DNA of 64,000 nt from Duganella fentianensis (lineage in GTDB: Bacteria > Pseudomonadota > Gammaproteobacteria > Burkholderiales > Burkholderiaceae_D), in NCBI RefSeq assembly GCF_009857835.1, contig NZ_WWCL01000002.1:620001-684000 (forward strand), read 5' to 3'. Shown here piece after piece: positions 7,899 through 16,641 of the stretch (position 1 is its first letter; each line of letters starts with the position of its first letter). Position numbers and translations under genes: made by a program. The notes below the pieces were generated by a model. It was not told the origin of the DNA, ran no database searches, and was given only the letters and a program-made list of their open reading frames with translations.

Positions 7899-9806
7899 AT
7901 GCTTTCAATTCGCCTTCCTGATGGTTCGTCCCGTCAATTCGACGGCCCGGTAACCGTGGCTCAAGTGGCGGGCAGCATCGCCACCAGTCTGGCGAAAGCC
8001 GCACTGGCCGGTAAGGTCAATGGCAAAGTGGTGGATACCTCGTTCCTGATCGAGCAGGATGCCGATCTGGCCATCATCACCGACAAGGATCCGGAAGGTC
8101 TGGAAGTGATCCGTCACTCGACCGCCCACTTGCTGGCTTACGCCGTCAAGGAGCTGTTCCCTGATGCGCAAGTGACTATCGGCCCGGTCATCGACAATGG
8201 TTTCTACTACGACTTCTCCTACAAGCGTCCGTTCACCCCGGACGATCTGGTAGCGATCGAAAAGAAAATGACGGAACTGGCCAAGAAAGACGAGCCGGTC
8301 ACCCGCAAAGTACTGCCACGTGATGAAGCCGTGGCTTATTTCAAGTCCATCGGCGAAGCTTATAAAGCCGAGATCATCGCATCGATTCCTGCCGATCAGG
8401 ATGTGTCGCTCTACACGGAAGGCAATTTCACCGATCTGTGCCGTGGCCCTCACGTACCATCGACGGGCAAGCTGAAAGTGTTTAAGCTGATGAAGCTGGC
8501 CGGTGCCTACTGGCGCGGCGACAGCAAGAACGAAATGCTGCAGCGTGTCTACGGCACGGCATGGACCAAGAAGGAAGATCAGGAGCAGTACCTGTTCCAG
8601 CTGGAAGAGGCGGAAAAGCGCGACCACCGCAAACTGGGCAAGCAGCTGGACTTCTTCCACTTCCAGGACGAAGCGCCGGGTCTGGTGTTCTGGCATCCGA
8701 AAGGCTGGACCATCTGGCAGCAGGTGGAGCAGTACATGCGCAACAAGTATCAGGTGAATGGCTATCAGGAAGTCAAAGCACCGCAGATTCTCGATTCCAG
8801 CCTGTGGGGCAAGACCGGTCACTGGGATAACTATCGCGAAAACATGTTCGTGACGGAATCGGAAAACCGTTCCTATGCGCTCAAGCCTATGAATTGCCCG
8901 GGTCACGTGCAGATCTTCAACAGCAATATGCGCTCCTACCGCGATCTGCCGCTGCGCTACGGCGAGTTCGGCCAGTGCCACCGCAACGAGCCTTCGGGCG
9001 CGCTGCACGGCATCATGCGCGTGCGCGGCTTCACCCAGGATGATGGTCACATCTTCTGTACCGAAGAGCAGATCGAGCCGGAAGTGGTGGCTTTCCACAC
9101 CCAGGCCATGGAAGTCTACAAAGACTTCGACTTCAACAACATCGAAGTCAAGCTGGCCCTGCGTCCGGACAACCGTATCGGTACCGACGAAATCTGGAAC
9201 GAAGCGGAAGAAGCGCTGCGCTCCGGCCTGCGCGCCTGCGGCGTGACGTGGACGGAGCTGCCGGGTGAGGGTGCGTTCTACGGTCCTAAGATCGAGTACC
9301 ACCTGAAGGATTCGCTGGGTCGTCCATGGCAGGTCGGTACCATGCAGGTGGACTTCTTCATGCCTGAGCGTCTGGGCGCCGAATACGTGGCCGCTGACAA
9401 CAGCCGTCAGGTACCGGTCATGCTGCACCGGGCCATCGTTGGTTCGATGGAGCGCTTCATCGGTATCCTGATCGAAAACTATGCGGGCGCACTGCCAACC
9501 TGGTTGTCGCCAGTACAAGTTTCGGTTCTGAACATCTCCGACGCGCAGGCCGAATATGTGGCACAAGTGGCTGAAAAGCTGCGCCGGTGCGGGTTCCGCG
9601 TGCAGACCGATTTGCGCAACGAGAAAATTACCTATAAAATACGCGAACATTCCGTCCAAAAACTGCCTTACATTTTAGTGGTAGGCGACAAAGAGCGGGA
9701 TGCCAATACCGTTGCTGTGCGGGCACGGGGCAATGTCGATCTGGGCGTCATGTCCGTCGAAGCCCTGATCGAGCGACTCCAGCAAGACGTCGCCAACAAA
9801 GCCTGA
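7899..9806 (+). CDS. thrS: threonine--tRNA ligase
   Basis: A 635-residue class II synthetase that charges tRNA-Thr. The TGS domain is at 1-62, the editing domain has the HxxxH pair His73/His77 and the Cys of DLCRGPH, the catalytic core holds the zinc ligand of NCPGH, and the C-terminal anticodon-binding domain includes [15 protein letters not shown] 7899 is preferred over the in-frame ATG at 7887, because GGAG (7889-7892) lies six bases before it and the first residues MLSIRLPDG then match the family. It heads the translation-gene block thrS-infC-rpmI-rplT-pheS-pheT. Confidence 0.96.
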   Translation: MLSIRLPDGSSRQFDGPVTVAQVAGSIATSLAKAALAGKVNGKVVDTSFLIEQDADLAIITDKDPEGLEVIRHSTAHLLAYAVKELFPDAQVTIGPVIDNGFYYDFSYKRPFTPDDLVAIEKKMTELAKKDEPVTRKVLPRDEAVAYFKSIGEAYKAEIIASIPADQDVSLYTEGNFTDLCRGPHVPSTGKLKVFKLMKLAGAYWRGDSKNEMLQRVYGTAWTKKEDQEQYLFQLEEAEKRDHRKLGKQLDFFHFQDEAPGLVFWHPKGWTIWQQVEQYMRNKYQVNGYQEVKAPQILDSSLWGKTGHWDNYRENMFVTESENRSYALKPMNCPGHVQIFNSNMRSYRDLPLRYGEFGQCHRNEPSGALHGIMRVRGFTQDDGHIFCTEEQIEPEVVAFHTQAMEVYKDFDFNNIEVKLALRPDNRIGTDEIWNEAEEALRSGLRACGVTWTELPGEGAFYGPKIEYHLKDSLGRPWQVGTMQVDFFMPERLGAEYVAADNSRQVPVMLHRAIVGSMERFIGILIENYAGALPTWLSPVQVSVLNISDAQAEYVAQVAEKLRRCGFRVQTDLRNEKITYKIREHSVQKLPYILVVGDKERDANTVAVRARGNVDLGVMSVEALIERLQQDVANKA

Positions 9807-9843
9807 GTGCGCAGCATTTCATCAGACATTAAAAGGAATCACC

Positions 9844-10365
9844 ATAGCTACTGACAAGTCGCATCGCATCAATGGCGAAATCACTCACCCTGAAATGCGT
9901 TTATCCGGGGTTGATAACGAGCCGCTCGGGATCGTGAGTCTGGCCGAAGCCTTCCGCCTGGCGGAAGAGGCAAACGTTGACCTGGTCGAGATCGCACCTA
10001 CTGCGGTCCCGCCGGTCTGCCGTTTGATGGACTACGGCAAGTTCAAGTATTCGGAGCAGAAGAAGGCTCACGAAGCGAAATTGAAGCAGAAAGTCATCTC
10101 CGTGAAGGAAGTCAAATTCCGTCCCGGTACTGATGACGGCGACTACAATATCAAGCTGCGCAATCTGATCAAGTTCCTGGAAGATGGCGATAAAACCAAG
10201 ATCACGCTGCGTTTCCGCGGCCGTGAGATGGCGCACCAGGATATTGGCTTCCGTATGCTGGAACGTCTGAAAGCCGATCTGGAGCCGCACGGTCAGGTCG
10301 AGCAGTTCCCGAAAATGGAAGGCCGCCAGATGATTATGGTGCTGGCACCTAAGAAGAAAAAGTAA
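9844..10365 (+). CDS. infC: translation initiation factor IF-3 (non-AUG start)
   Basis: IF-3 (173 residues from this start) keeps the ribosomal subunits apart and checks the start codon. The N-terminal domain begins SHRINGEI, then [19 protein letters not shown] linker, and the C-terminal domain ends [14 protein letters not shown]. No ATG, GTG or TTG precedes SHRINGEI in frame. ATA at 9844 sits six bases after AAGGA (about 9833-9837), and the resulting length fits the family, so ATA is the probable start. The first in-frame ATG, 9895, would delete 17 conserved residues. A rare start agrees with the known self-control of infC by start-codon choice (AUU in E. coli). Confidence 0.9.
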   Translation: MATDKSHRINGEITHPEMRLSGVDNEPLGIVSLAEAFRLAEEANVDLVEIAPTAVPPVCRLMDYGKFKYSEQKKAHEAKLKQKVISVKEVKFRPGTDDGDYNIKLRNLIKFLEDGDKTKITLRFRGREMAHQDIGFRMLERLKADLEPHGQVEQFPKMEGRQMIMVLAPKKKK

Positions 10366-10382
10366 GCCCTCGGGCTGAAAGC

Positions 10383-10437
10383 AAATTCGGGGCTGGAGCA
10401 GGTTTTTTAGAAAACTTGCTCCAGCCCCGAATTTTTT
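10383..10437 (+). terminator. long 24-bp hairpin and T-run between infC and rpmI
   Basis: Bases 10383-10406 pair with 10411-10434 (one G-U pair) around a TTAG loop, followed by T to 10437. It is an unusually long intrinsic terminator or attenuator inside what is one transcript in E. coli. Confidence 0.8.
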
Positions 10438-10461
10438 GCTGCGCTATTGCTACAACTGGTC

Positions 10462-10589
10462 TATAATGTCCGGCTGTAGTAAATGTAGTGGACTCGCATC
10501 TGCTGCAAAAACAAGTGAAAGCAGGCATCTAAGCGTAACGTAGTTACCACCTGCAATCCTGTTTGATATGGAGCTACCCGAAGGGGTAG
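10462..10589 (+). promoter_or_regulatory. rpmI-rplT promoter -10 element and structured leader
   Basis: A perfect TATAAT (10462-10467) follows the hairpin at 10383-10434; no good -35 box is seen. The roughly 120-base leader contains GCAGG...CCTGC arms and, just before rpmI, CTACCC-GAAG-GGGTAG (10574-10589). That hairpin lies between GGAG (10570-10573) and the ATG and also contains AAGGGG, so it could hide or place the ribosome site. L20 represses this operon through leader structure in other bacteria; that role here is inferred. Confidence 0.5.
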
Positions 10590-10595
10590 ATTACT

Positions 10596-10793
10596 ATGCC
10601 AAAAATGAAAACCAAAAGCTCCGCGAAAAAACGTTTTCGCGTGCGTCCAGGTGGTACTGTTAAATCGGGTATGGCTTTCAAACGCCACATCCTGACCAAA
10701 AAAACCACCAAAAACAAACGTCAGCTGCGCGGCACCCGCAACATCAACGCTTCGGATGTAACGTCCGTACTGCGTATGATGCCATCCGCTTAA
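10596..10793 (+). CDS. rpmI: 50S ribosomal protein L35
   Basis: A 65-residue, strongly basic protein of the large ribosomal subunit. [16 protein letters not shown] and the C-terminal [15 protein letters not shown] region match L35, and length equals the family norm. AAGGGG ends nine to ten bases before the ATG, inside a hairpin. It is followed 23 bases later by rplT; the pair forms the usual L35-L20 unit, here with its own probable promoter separate from infC. Confidence 0.96.
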   Translation: MPKMKTKSSAKKRFRVRPGGTVKSGMAFKRHILTKKTTKNKRQLRGTRNINASDVTSVLRMMPSA

Positions 10794-10816
10794 TCTCACA
10801 CTGTTAAGGAGTTACT

Positions 10817-11176
10817 ATGCCTAGAGTAAAACGTGGGGTTACAGCTCGTGCCCGTCATAAAAAAGTACTGAACCTGGCCAAAGGCTACCGCGGTCGTCGT
10901 AGCAAGGTATATCGTATTGCCAAGCAAGCAGTTATGCGCGCTGGCCAGTACGCCTACCGTGACCGTCGTAACAAGAAGCGCGTCTTCCGTCGTCTGTGGA
11001 TCGCCCGTATTAACGCTGCTTCCCGTGAGCATGGCGTTACCTACAGCGTATTCATGAACGGTCTGAAGAAAGCTTCGATCGAACTGGACCGTAAAGTCCT
11101 GGCCGATATGGCAGTGATGGACAAGCCAGCATTCGCTGCGATTGTCAACGCTGTGAAAGCTAAAATCGCTGCCTAA
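10817..11176 (+). CDS. rplT: 50S ribosomal protein L20
   Basis: A 119-residue RNA-binding protein essential for early 50S assembly, of normal family length. The basic N-terminal half ([30 protein letters not shown]) and the globular C-terminus with [14 protein letters not shown] helix (here [10 protein letters not shown]) are complete. AAGGAG precedes the ATG by five bases. In several bacteria L20 represses its own operon by binding the leader; the structured leader before rpmI is a candidate target here. Confidence 0.96.
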   Translation: MPRVKRGVTARARHKKVLNLAKGYRGRRSKVYRIAKQAVMRAGQYAYRDRRNKKRVFRRLWIARINAASREHGVTYSVFMNGLKKASIELDRKVLADMAVMDKPAFAAIVNAVKAKIAA

Positions 11177-11195
11177 TACGCATTGATTTAAACTA

Positions 11196-11217
11196 GCTGC
11201 TGCGGCAACGCAGCAGC
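11196..11217 (+). other. hairpin with GCAA tetraloop after rplT
   Basis: A perfect nine-base stem GCTGCTGCG/CGCAGCAGC closed by a GNRA-type GCAA loop, 20 bases after rplT and seven bases before the terminator. No T-run follows, so it may protect the rplT mRNA 3' end or form part of a pheS attenuator. Confidence 0.6.
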
Positions 11218-11223
11218 CGAGAG

Positions 11224-11258
11224 AACGGGGCAAGGTGAGATACCTGTGCCCCGTTTTT
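11224..11258 (+). terminator. terminator/attenuator between rplT and pheS
   Basis: AACGGGGCA-AGGT pairs with ACCT-G-TGCCCCGTT (one bulged G), followed by TTTTT (11254-11258), and lies 21 bases before the pheS ATG. Its position directly ahead of a synthetase gene allows attenuation; no Phe-rich leader peptide was found. Confidence 0.78.
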
Positions 11259-11279
11259 GATTGAGGATAAGAAAAACGC

Positions 11280-12299
11280 ATGGACTCCCTGGAACAACTC
11301 GTCGCCTCAGCAGTGCAGGATTTCATGGCCGCGCAAGATGACGCCGCCGCACTGGAAAATGCTAAAGCCAAATATCTGGGCAAGACTGGCCAGATTACCG
11401 AATTGATGAAAGGGTTGGGCAAGCTCGACCCTGAAGCACGCAAGGCGCAGGGCGCCCTGATCAATGCTGCCAAAGGGCAGATCGAAGCGGCGCTGACGGC
11501 CCGGCGCGATGCGCTGGCCGAAGCCCAGATGCAAGCGCGCCTCAACGCCGAGGCGATCGACGTTTCCCTGCCAGGCCGCGGCCGCGCCGGCGGTGGCCTG
11601 CATCCGGTGATGCGCACCTGGGAGCGCGTCGAAGCGATCTTCCGTTCCATCGGTTTCGAAGTGGCCGACGGCCCCGAAATCGAAAACGACTGGACCAATT
11701 TCACGGCGCTGAACAGCCCGGAAAACCATCCAGCCCGTTCCATGCAGGATACCTTCTACATCGAAGGCAATGACACGACCGGCAAGCCGCTGCTGCTGCG
11801 TACCCACACCAGCCCTATGCAGGTGCGTTATGCGCGTAGCCATACGCCGCCGATCAAGGTGATCGCACCGGGCCGTACCTACCGTGTCGACAGCGATGCC
11901 ACCCACTCGCCGATGTTCCATCAGGTCGAAGGTCTGTGGATTGCCGAGAACATCAGCTTCGCCGATCTGAAGGGCGTGTACCTGAACTTCGTCAAAGCTT
12001 TCTTCGAAACGGACGATCTGCAAGTGCGCTTCCGTCCTTCGTACTTCCCGTTCACCGAACCTTCGGCCGAGATCGATATCGCTTTCGGTTCCGGTCCGCT
12101 CAAAGGCCGCTGGCTGGAAATTTCCGGCTCGGGTCAGGTGCACCCTTCGGTGGTGCGCAACTTCGGTCTGGATCCGGAAAAATACATAGGCTTCGCTTTC
12201 GGCTCCGGTCTGGAACGTCTGACCATGCTGCGTTACGGCGTGAACGATCTGCGTCTGTTCTACGAAGGCGATCTGCGCTTCCTGAAGCAGTTCAACTAA
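11280..12299 (+). CDS. pheS: phenylalanine--tRNA ligase alpha subunit
   Basis: The 339-residue catalytic subunit of the alpha2-beta2 class II synthetase for tRNA-Phe. The N-terminal coiled coil (about 1-95) is followed by the catalytic domain, with motif 2 around [11 protein letters not shown] and motif 3 [16 protein letters not shown] near the C-terminus. It is slightly longer than the E. coli protein (327), within the family range. The ATG at 11280 follows GAGGATAAG. pheT starts 72 bases downstream, the usual operon order. Confidence 0.96.
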   Translation: MDSLEQLVASAVQDFMAAQDDAAALENAKAKYLGKTGQITELMKGLGKLDPEARKAQGALINAAKGQIEAALTARRDALAEAQMQARLNAEAIDVSLPGRGRAGGGLHPVMRTWERVEAIFRSIGFEVADGPEIENDWTNFTALNSPENHPARSMQDTFYIEGNDTTGKPLLLRTHTSPMQVRYARSHTPPIKVIAPGRTYRVDSDATHSPMFHQVEGLWIAENISFADLKGVYLNFVKAFFETDDLQVRFRPSYFPFTEPSAEIDIAFGSGPLKGRWLEISGSGQVHPSVVRNFGLDPEKYIGFAFGSGLERLTMLRYGVNDLRLFYEGDLRFLKQFN

Positions 12300-12371
12300 A
12301 TCCTCAAGTCGGTCGAGCGCGCCCCTGTTTGCTGGCTGCGCTCCCGTCGGACTCTCTTTGAAGGCTTGATT

Positions 12372-14816
12372 ATGCAATTCTCTGAAAACTGGCTCCGTAC
12401 CATGGTCGATCCGAAGATGACTTCGGACGAACTGGCCCACATGCTGACCATGTCCGGTCTGGAAGTGGAAGAAGTCGAAGCGGTGGCGCCACCGTTTTCC
12501 AATGTGGTGGTCGGTCACGTACGTGAAATGGCCAAGCACCCGAATGCCGACCGTCTGAACGTATGTCAGGTGGATGTGGGCACGGGTACGCTGCTCAACA
12601 TCGTGTGCGGCGCGCCGAATGTGCGTCCGGGCCTGAAAGTGGTGTGCGCCATGGCCGGTGCCGTGCTGCCACCGGGCCCTGATGGCAAGCCGTTCGAAAT
12701 CAAGGTAGGCCAGCTGCGCGGTGTGGAATCGCAAGGCATGCTGTGCTCGGCCAAGGAACTCAAGCTGTCGGAAGAGGGCAGTGGTCTGCTGGAACTGCCG
12801 GACGATGCACCGGTCGGCAAGAACTTCCGCGACTACTACGCTCTGAACGATCTGAAGTTCACCATCAAGCTGACCCCGAACAAGGCGGACTGCCTGTCCG
12901 TACTGGGCGTGGCGCGCGAAGTGTCGGCCCTGACGGGCGTGCCGCTGCAGGCTCCAACCTTCCGTCCTGTCGCTGTCAACAGCGCCGAAGTGCTGCCAGT
13001 GAAAATCTCGGCACCGGACCTGTGCGGCCGTTTCTCCGGTCGCGTGATCCGCAACCTGAACGCCAAAGCGGCCACGCCAGCGTGGATGAAGCAGCGCCTC
13101 GAGCGCAGCGGCCAGCGCTCGGTTTCTGCACTGGTGGATATTTCCAACTACGTGATGCTGGAACTGGGTCGTCCTACCCACGTGTTCGATCTGGCCAAAA
13201 TCCACGGCGGCCTGAATGTGCGCTGGGGTAAAGCCGGCGAAACTCTCAAGCTGTTGAACGGTAACACCATCAACATCGATGAATGGGTAGGCGTGATCGC
13301 CGACGACAAGGAAATCGAATCGCTGGCCGGCATCATGGGCGGCGACGCTACTGCTGTCTCGCTGGAAACCGAATCGATCTATCTGGAAGCCGCATACTGG
13401 TGGCCGAACGCGATTCAGGGTCGTGCCCGCAAGTACAACTTCTCGACCGATGCAGCGCACCGTTTCGAGCGCGGCGTGGACCACGCCACTACGGTGGAAC
13501 ACATCGAGCGCATCACTTCGCTGCTGATCGAAATCTGCGGCACCCCCACCACGCAAGTGGGTCCGGTGGACGACCAGATCGTCAACGTGCCTGTCGCCAA
13601 GCCGGTGCAGATGCGCACGGCGCGCGCGCGCAAGGTGATCGGCGTGGCCGTCGATGACCAGATGGTGGCGGATATCTTCACTCGTCTGGGCCTGCCGTTC
13701 TCGCTCGAAGCGGGCGAAGGCAAGGACAATGGCGTGTTCTCCGTAACGGCACCTAGCTATCGTTTCGACATCGAGATCGAAGAAGATCTGATCGAAGAAG
13801 TGGCGCGCGTGTATGGCTTCGAGAACATTCCTGCGGTGGCGCCTGTGGCGGCTAACACCATGATCATCGCGCCGGAAAACACCCGTTCGCTGTTCGCCGT
13901 GCGTCATCAGCTGGCCGATCTGGGTTTCCAGGAAGTGGTCAACATGAGCTTCGTGGAAGCCGCATGGGAGCAGGATTTTGCCGGCAATGATCAGCCTATC
14001 CGCCTGCAGAATCCGATCGCCAGCCAGATGAGCGTGATGCGTACCAACCTGATCGGCAGTCTGGTCAGCAATGTGCGCTACAACCTGAACCGCAAGACCA
14101 ACCGCGTGCGTCTGTTCGAAGTAGGTGCCATCTACCTGCGCGACGACAGCGTCACCGATGGCGCGCTGACCGTGGCCGGCTACCACCAGCCTAAACGCGT
14201 CGCTGCCATGGCCTACGGCCACGTGGCGGACGAGCAGTGGGGTCTGGAAAACCGCCATGTCGATTTCTTCGACCTGAAGGCGGATCTGGAACACCTGTTT
14301 GCCCCGCTGACGCTGCGCTTCGTCAAAGCCGAACATCCGGCCCTGCATCCGGGCCGCTCGGCCAATGTGTTGCTGGATGGTAAAGTCATCGGCTTCATCG
14401 GCGAGCTGCATCCACGCTGGCTGCAGAAATATGAGCTGCCGCAAGCGCCGGTGGTGTTCGAAGTGGACGCCGAGGCGCTGCAGCAACGCAATCTGCCTGT
14501 GTACGCGGAAATTTCCAAGTTCCCCGGCGCCACGCGCGATCTGGCCGTGGTGGTCAAACAGGACGTTCCGGCGCAGGATCTGCTCGATGCCTTCAATAAT
14601 GCTTTGGCAACAAGTCCACACGGAAAGATTGTGCAAGCCATTGTTTTGTTTGATGAATATCGTGGTAAAGGGCTGGAAACGGACGAAAAATCGCTTGCTT
14701 TCCGCTTTAGCTTGCAAGATACTCAAAACACGCTGCAGGATGACGTAGTCGAGGCCGTTATGACGGCGCTGGGCGACGCCGCCAAGCAGAAACATGGCGC
14801 ACGTCTGCGCACCTGA
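12372..14816 (+). CDS. pheT: phenylalanine--tRNA ligase beta subunit
   Basis: The 814-residue partner of PheS, needed for tRNA binding and for editing misactivated tyrosine. In order: N-terminal domain and tRNA-binding (EMAP-like) domain at about 40-150 ([18 protein letters not shown]), B3/4 editing domain (about 210-400), B5 domain, a catalytic-like domain, and a C-terminal anticodon-binding FDX-ACB domain starting near [12 protein letters not shown]. The ATG at 12372 is used since GAAGG lies seven bases before; TTG 12366 is an alternative. ihfA follows, as in most proteobacteria. Confidence 0.96.
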   Translation: MQFSENWLRTMVDPKMTSDELAHMLTMSGLEVEEVEAVAPPFSNVVVGHVREMAKHPNADRLNVCQVDVGTGTLLNIVCGAPNVRPGLKVVCAMAGAVLPPGPDGKPFEIKVGQLRGVESQGMLCSAKELKLSEEGSGLLELPDDAPVGKNFRDYYALNDLKFTIKLTPNKADCLSVLGVAREVSALTGVPLQAPTFRPVAVNSAEVLPVKISAPDLCGRFSGRVIRNLNAKAATPAWMKQRLERSGQRSVSALVDISNYVMLELGRPTHVFDLAKIHGGLNVRWGKAGETLKLLNGNTINIDEWVGVIADDKEIESLAGIMGGDATAVSLETESIYLEAAYWWPNAIQGRARKYNFSTDAAHRFERGVDHATTVEHIERITSLLIEICGTPTTQVGPVDDQIVNVPVAKPVQMRTARARKVIGVAVDDQMVADIFTRLGLPFSLEAGEGKDNGVFSVTAPSYRFDIEIEEDLIEEVARVYGFENIPAVAPVAANTMIIAPENTRSLFAVRHQLADLGFQEVVNMSFVEAAWEQDFAGNDQPIRLQNPIASQMSVMRTNLIGSLVSNVRYNLNRKTNRVRLFEVGAIYLRDDSVTDGALTVAGYHQPKRVAAMAYGHVADEQWGLENRHVDFFDLKADLEHLFAPLTLRFVKAEHPALHPGRSANVLLDGKVIGFIGELHPRWLQKYELPQAPVVFEVDAEALQQRNLPVYAEISKFPGATRDLAVVVKQDVPAQDLLDAFNNALATSPHGKIVQAIVLFDEYRGKGLETDEKSLAFRFSLQDTQNTLQDDVVEAVMTALGDAAKQKHGARLRT

Positions 14817-14850
14817 TACGGGCGCATCGCTGAGCGTTTTGTATACTCGG

Positions 14851-14872
14851 GAGTCCGGCTAATGCCGGACTC
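14851..14872 (+). other. hairpin between pheT and ihfA
   Basis: A perfect nine-base stem GAGTCCGGC/GCCGGACTC with a TAAT loop. The following sequence has only short T pairs (attcgttatt), so termination would be weak; it could also mark a processing point between pheT and ihfA. Confidence 0.5.
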
Positions 14873-14968
14873 ATTCGTTATTAGAGAAGGCAGGGCAGTA
14901 AAATTAATAACAACGACGTCGATTCCGCCGTACTGCAGTCCGCGCTGGCTGCCGATCTGCATCGCGCC

Positions 14969-15316
14969 ATGCAGGTTGCCAAAGTACGTCAGGATGCTGA
15001 AAAAGATTTGCCGACGCTGACCAAGGCGGAACTGGCCGAACTGCTGTTCGAACAGGTGGGCCTGAACAAGCGTGAAGCCAAAGACATGGTGGAGACCTTC
15101 TTTGACGAGATCCGCAATGCGCTCGAGCGGGGCGAAGCGGTGAAACTGTCCGGTTTCGGCAATTTCCAGCTGCGCGACAAGCCGCAGCGTCCGGGCCGCA
15201 ACCCCAAGACGGGCGAAGAAATTCCTATCACGGCGCGCCGCGTCGTGACTTTCCACGCCAGCCAGAAGCTCAAGGGCATGGTGGAAGAGAGCAATCCGGC
15301 GGCACGTGTCGCCTGA
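14969..15316 (+). CDS. ihfA: integration host factor subunit alpha
   Basis: IHF-alpha pairs with IHF-beta to bend DNA sharply at specific sites. The DNABII fold starts at [12 protein letters not shown] (about residue 18), and the DNA-contacting arm [22 protein letters not shown] is complete. ATG 14969 gives 115 residues but has no ribosome site. The frame stays open upstream to ATT at 14903, preceded by AGGCAGGGCAG, which would add 22 residues ([12 protein letters not shown]...). A rare ATT start is therefore possible. Both forms carry an N-terminal extension relative to the 99-residue E. coli protein. The merR gene follows 14 bases downstream. Confidence 0.93.
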   Translation: MQVAKVRQDAEKDLPTLTKAELAELLFEQVGLNKREAKDMVETFFDEIRNALERGEAVKLSGFGNFQLRDKPQRPGRNPKTGEEIPITARRVVTFHASQKLKGMVEESNPAARVA

Positions 15317-15330
15317 ACGGGAGCTAAGTC

Positions 15331-15741
15331 GTGATGAATGACCGCGCTGCCAAGACCGATGCTGCCCCGCTGCCGCCGATACCGGCCAAGCGCTATTTCA
15401 CCATCGGTGAAGTAAGCGAGCTGTGCGGCGTGAAGCCCCATGTACTGCGTTACTGGGAGCAGGAATTCACGCAGCTCAAACCGGTCAAACGGCGTGGCAA
15501 CCGGCGCTATTACCAGCACCACGAAGTGCTGCTGATCCGCCGCATCCGCGAACTGCTGTACGAACAGGGCTTTACCATCAGCGGCGCGCGCAACAAGCTC
15601 GATAGCCGCGGCGAGCACCATGTGGCAAACAGCCACGAAGGCGGCTACGATGTGGCCATGCCGGAGGACGCGGCGCCGCTAGACCGCAGCCTGATCCGGC
15701 GCGAACTGCAGGCCATACTCGACTTGCTCAAACTGGACTGA
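15331..15741 (+). CDS. MerR family transcriptional regulator
   Basis: A 136-residue small MerR-type DNA-binding protein. The winged helix is at about 21-75: YFTIGEVSELCGVKPHVLRYWEQEF, then RRYYQHHEVLLIRRIRELLYEQGFTI. No metal-binding cysteine pair is present in the C-terminal part, so the inducer is unknown. The gene directly after ihfA is a common arrangement in beta- and gammaproteobacteria. GTG 15331 follows GGGAG by seven bases; ATG 15334 is an alternative only one codon later. Confidence 0.88.
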   Translation: MMNDRAAKTDAAPLPPIPAKRYFTIGEVSELCGVKPHVLRYWEQEFTQLKPVKRRGNRRYYQHHEVLLIRRIRELLYEQGFTISGARNKLDSRGEHHVANSHEGGYDVAMPEDAAPLDRSLIRRELQAILDLLKLD

Positions 15742-15891
15742 GCCCCTCCGGCCAGCTGCCAGCCAGCGGTACGCGGCATCCCGCCGCGTAGCTGCTATAC
15801 TCTCAACATTGACTAAAAATCAGCGACGCTGAATACTGGAACTTTCAGTCCGGTAGAGTCTATGCCGCAGGCCGGCCAGACAGGAGGATGC

Positions 15892-16524
15892 ATGATACGC
15901 GTTGCCATTTGCGACGATCATCAAATAGTCCGCGCAGGATTCAAACAGATTTTTTCCGCCACCGACGAATTCGAAGTGGTGGCCGAGGCCGGAACCGGCC
16001 GTGAAGCACTCGATATCGCCCGCCGCGAAGTGTGCGATGTGCTGATGCTCGATATTGCCATGCCCGATCAGAGCGGCATCGACACCTTGCGCACCATACG
16101 CCAGGGCCAGCCCGATCTGCCCGTGCTGATCCTGTCCGGCTATCCGGCCCAGCAGTACGCCGTGAACCTGTTCAAGATGGGCGCCAACGGCTACCTGAAC
16201 AAGGAATGCGAGGCGGACGAGCTGATGACGGCGGTGCGCACCGTGTTTCAGGGGCGGCGCTATGTGAATGCCACCGTGGGCGAACTGCTGGCCCAGACGC
16301 TGGATCGCGATCCCAATACGGCGCTGCACATGGAACTGTCGGACCGCGAATTCCAGGTGTTTCTGCGTCTGGCCCGGGGCGAAACCGTGTCCGATATCGG
16401 CGTGGCGCTCTCGCTCAGCATCAAGACGGTCAGCACCTACCGTACCCGCGTGATGGAAAAAATGGGCATGCAGTCGAATTCCGACCTGACCTATTACGCC
16501 ATGAAGAATAATCTGCTGGAATGA
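15892..16524 (+). CDS. NarL/FixJ-type response regulator
   Basis: A 210-residue response regulator with a receiver domain (1-120) and a LuxR-type helix-turn-helix (about 145-205). The phosphoacceptor is Asp54 (VLMLDIAMPD), with acidic Asp8/Asp9 and a Lys near 104 (NGYLNKE). The DNA-binding part reads LSDREFQVFLRLARG...SIKTVSTYRTRVMEKMG. ATG 15892 follows AGGAGG (15882-15887); the longer frame from 15862 has no ribosome site. The histidine kinase 117 bases downstream is the likely partner. A TATACT box lies at 15796-15801, without a clear -35. Confidence 0.9.
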   Translation: MIRVAICDDHQIVRAGFKQIFSATDEFEVVAEAGTGREALDIARREVCDVLMLDIAMPDQSGIDTLRTIRQGQPDLPVLILSGYPAQQYAVNLFKMGANGYLNKECEADELMTAVRTVFQGRRYVNATVGELLAQTLDRDPNTALHMELSDREFQVFLRLARGETVSDIGVALSLSIKTVSTYRTRVMEKMGMQSNSDLTYYAMKNNLLE

Positions 16525-16641
16525 GCCGATGGCAGAGCGGCGCGCACGGTTGAACTGTGGCGCCAGCGCAGCCATTCTTTCACGGGGCTATAATGCGCCT
16601 ACTCCGGCCGGCGTAAACTACCATGAAGGAAACCCCTCAGG

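Noticed and set aside
11307-14795. 1162-codon open frame antisense to pheS and pheT
   Set aside because: Crosses two genes and an intergenic gap; no domain or start signal.
15742-15891. tRNA-Pro after merR, common in related gammaproteobacteria
   Set aside because: No cloverleaf can be formed in this interval; only a short ACGCGGC/GCCGCGT hairpin is present.
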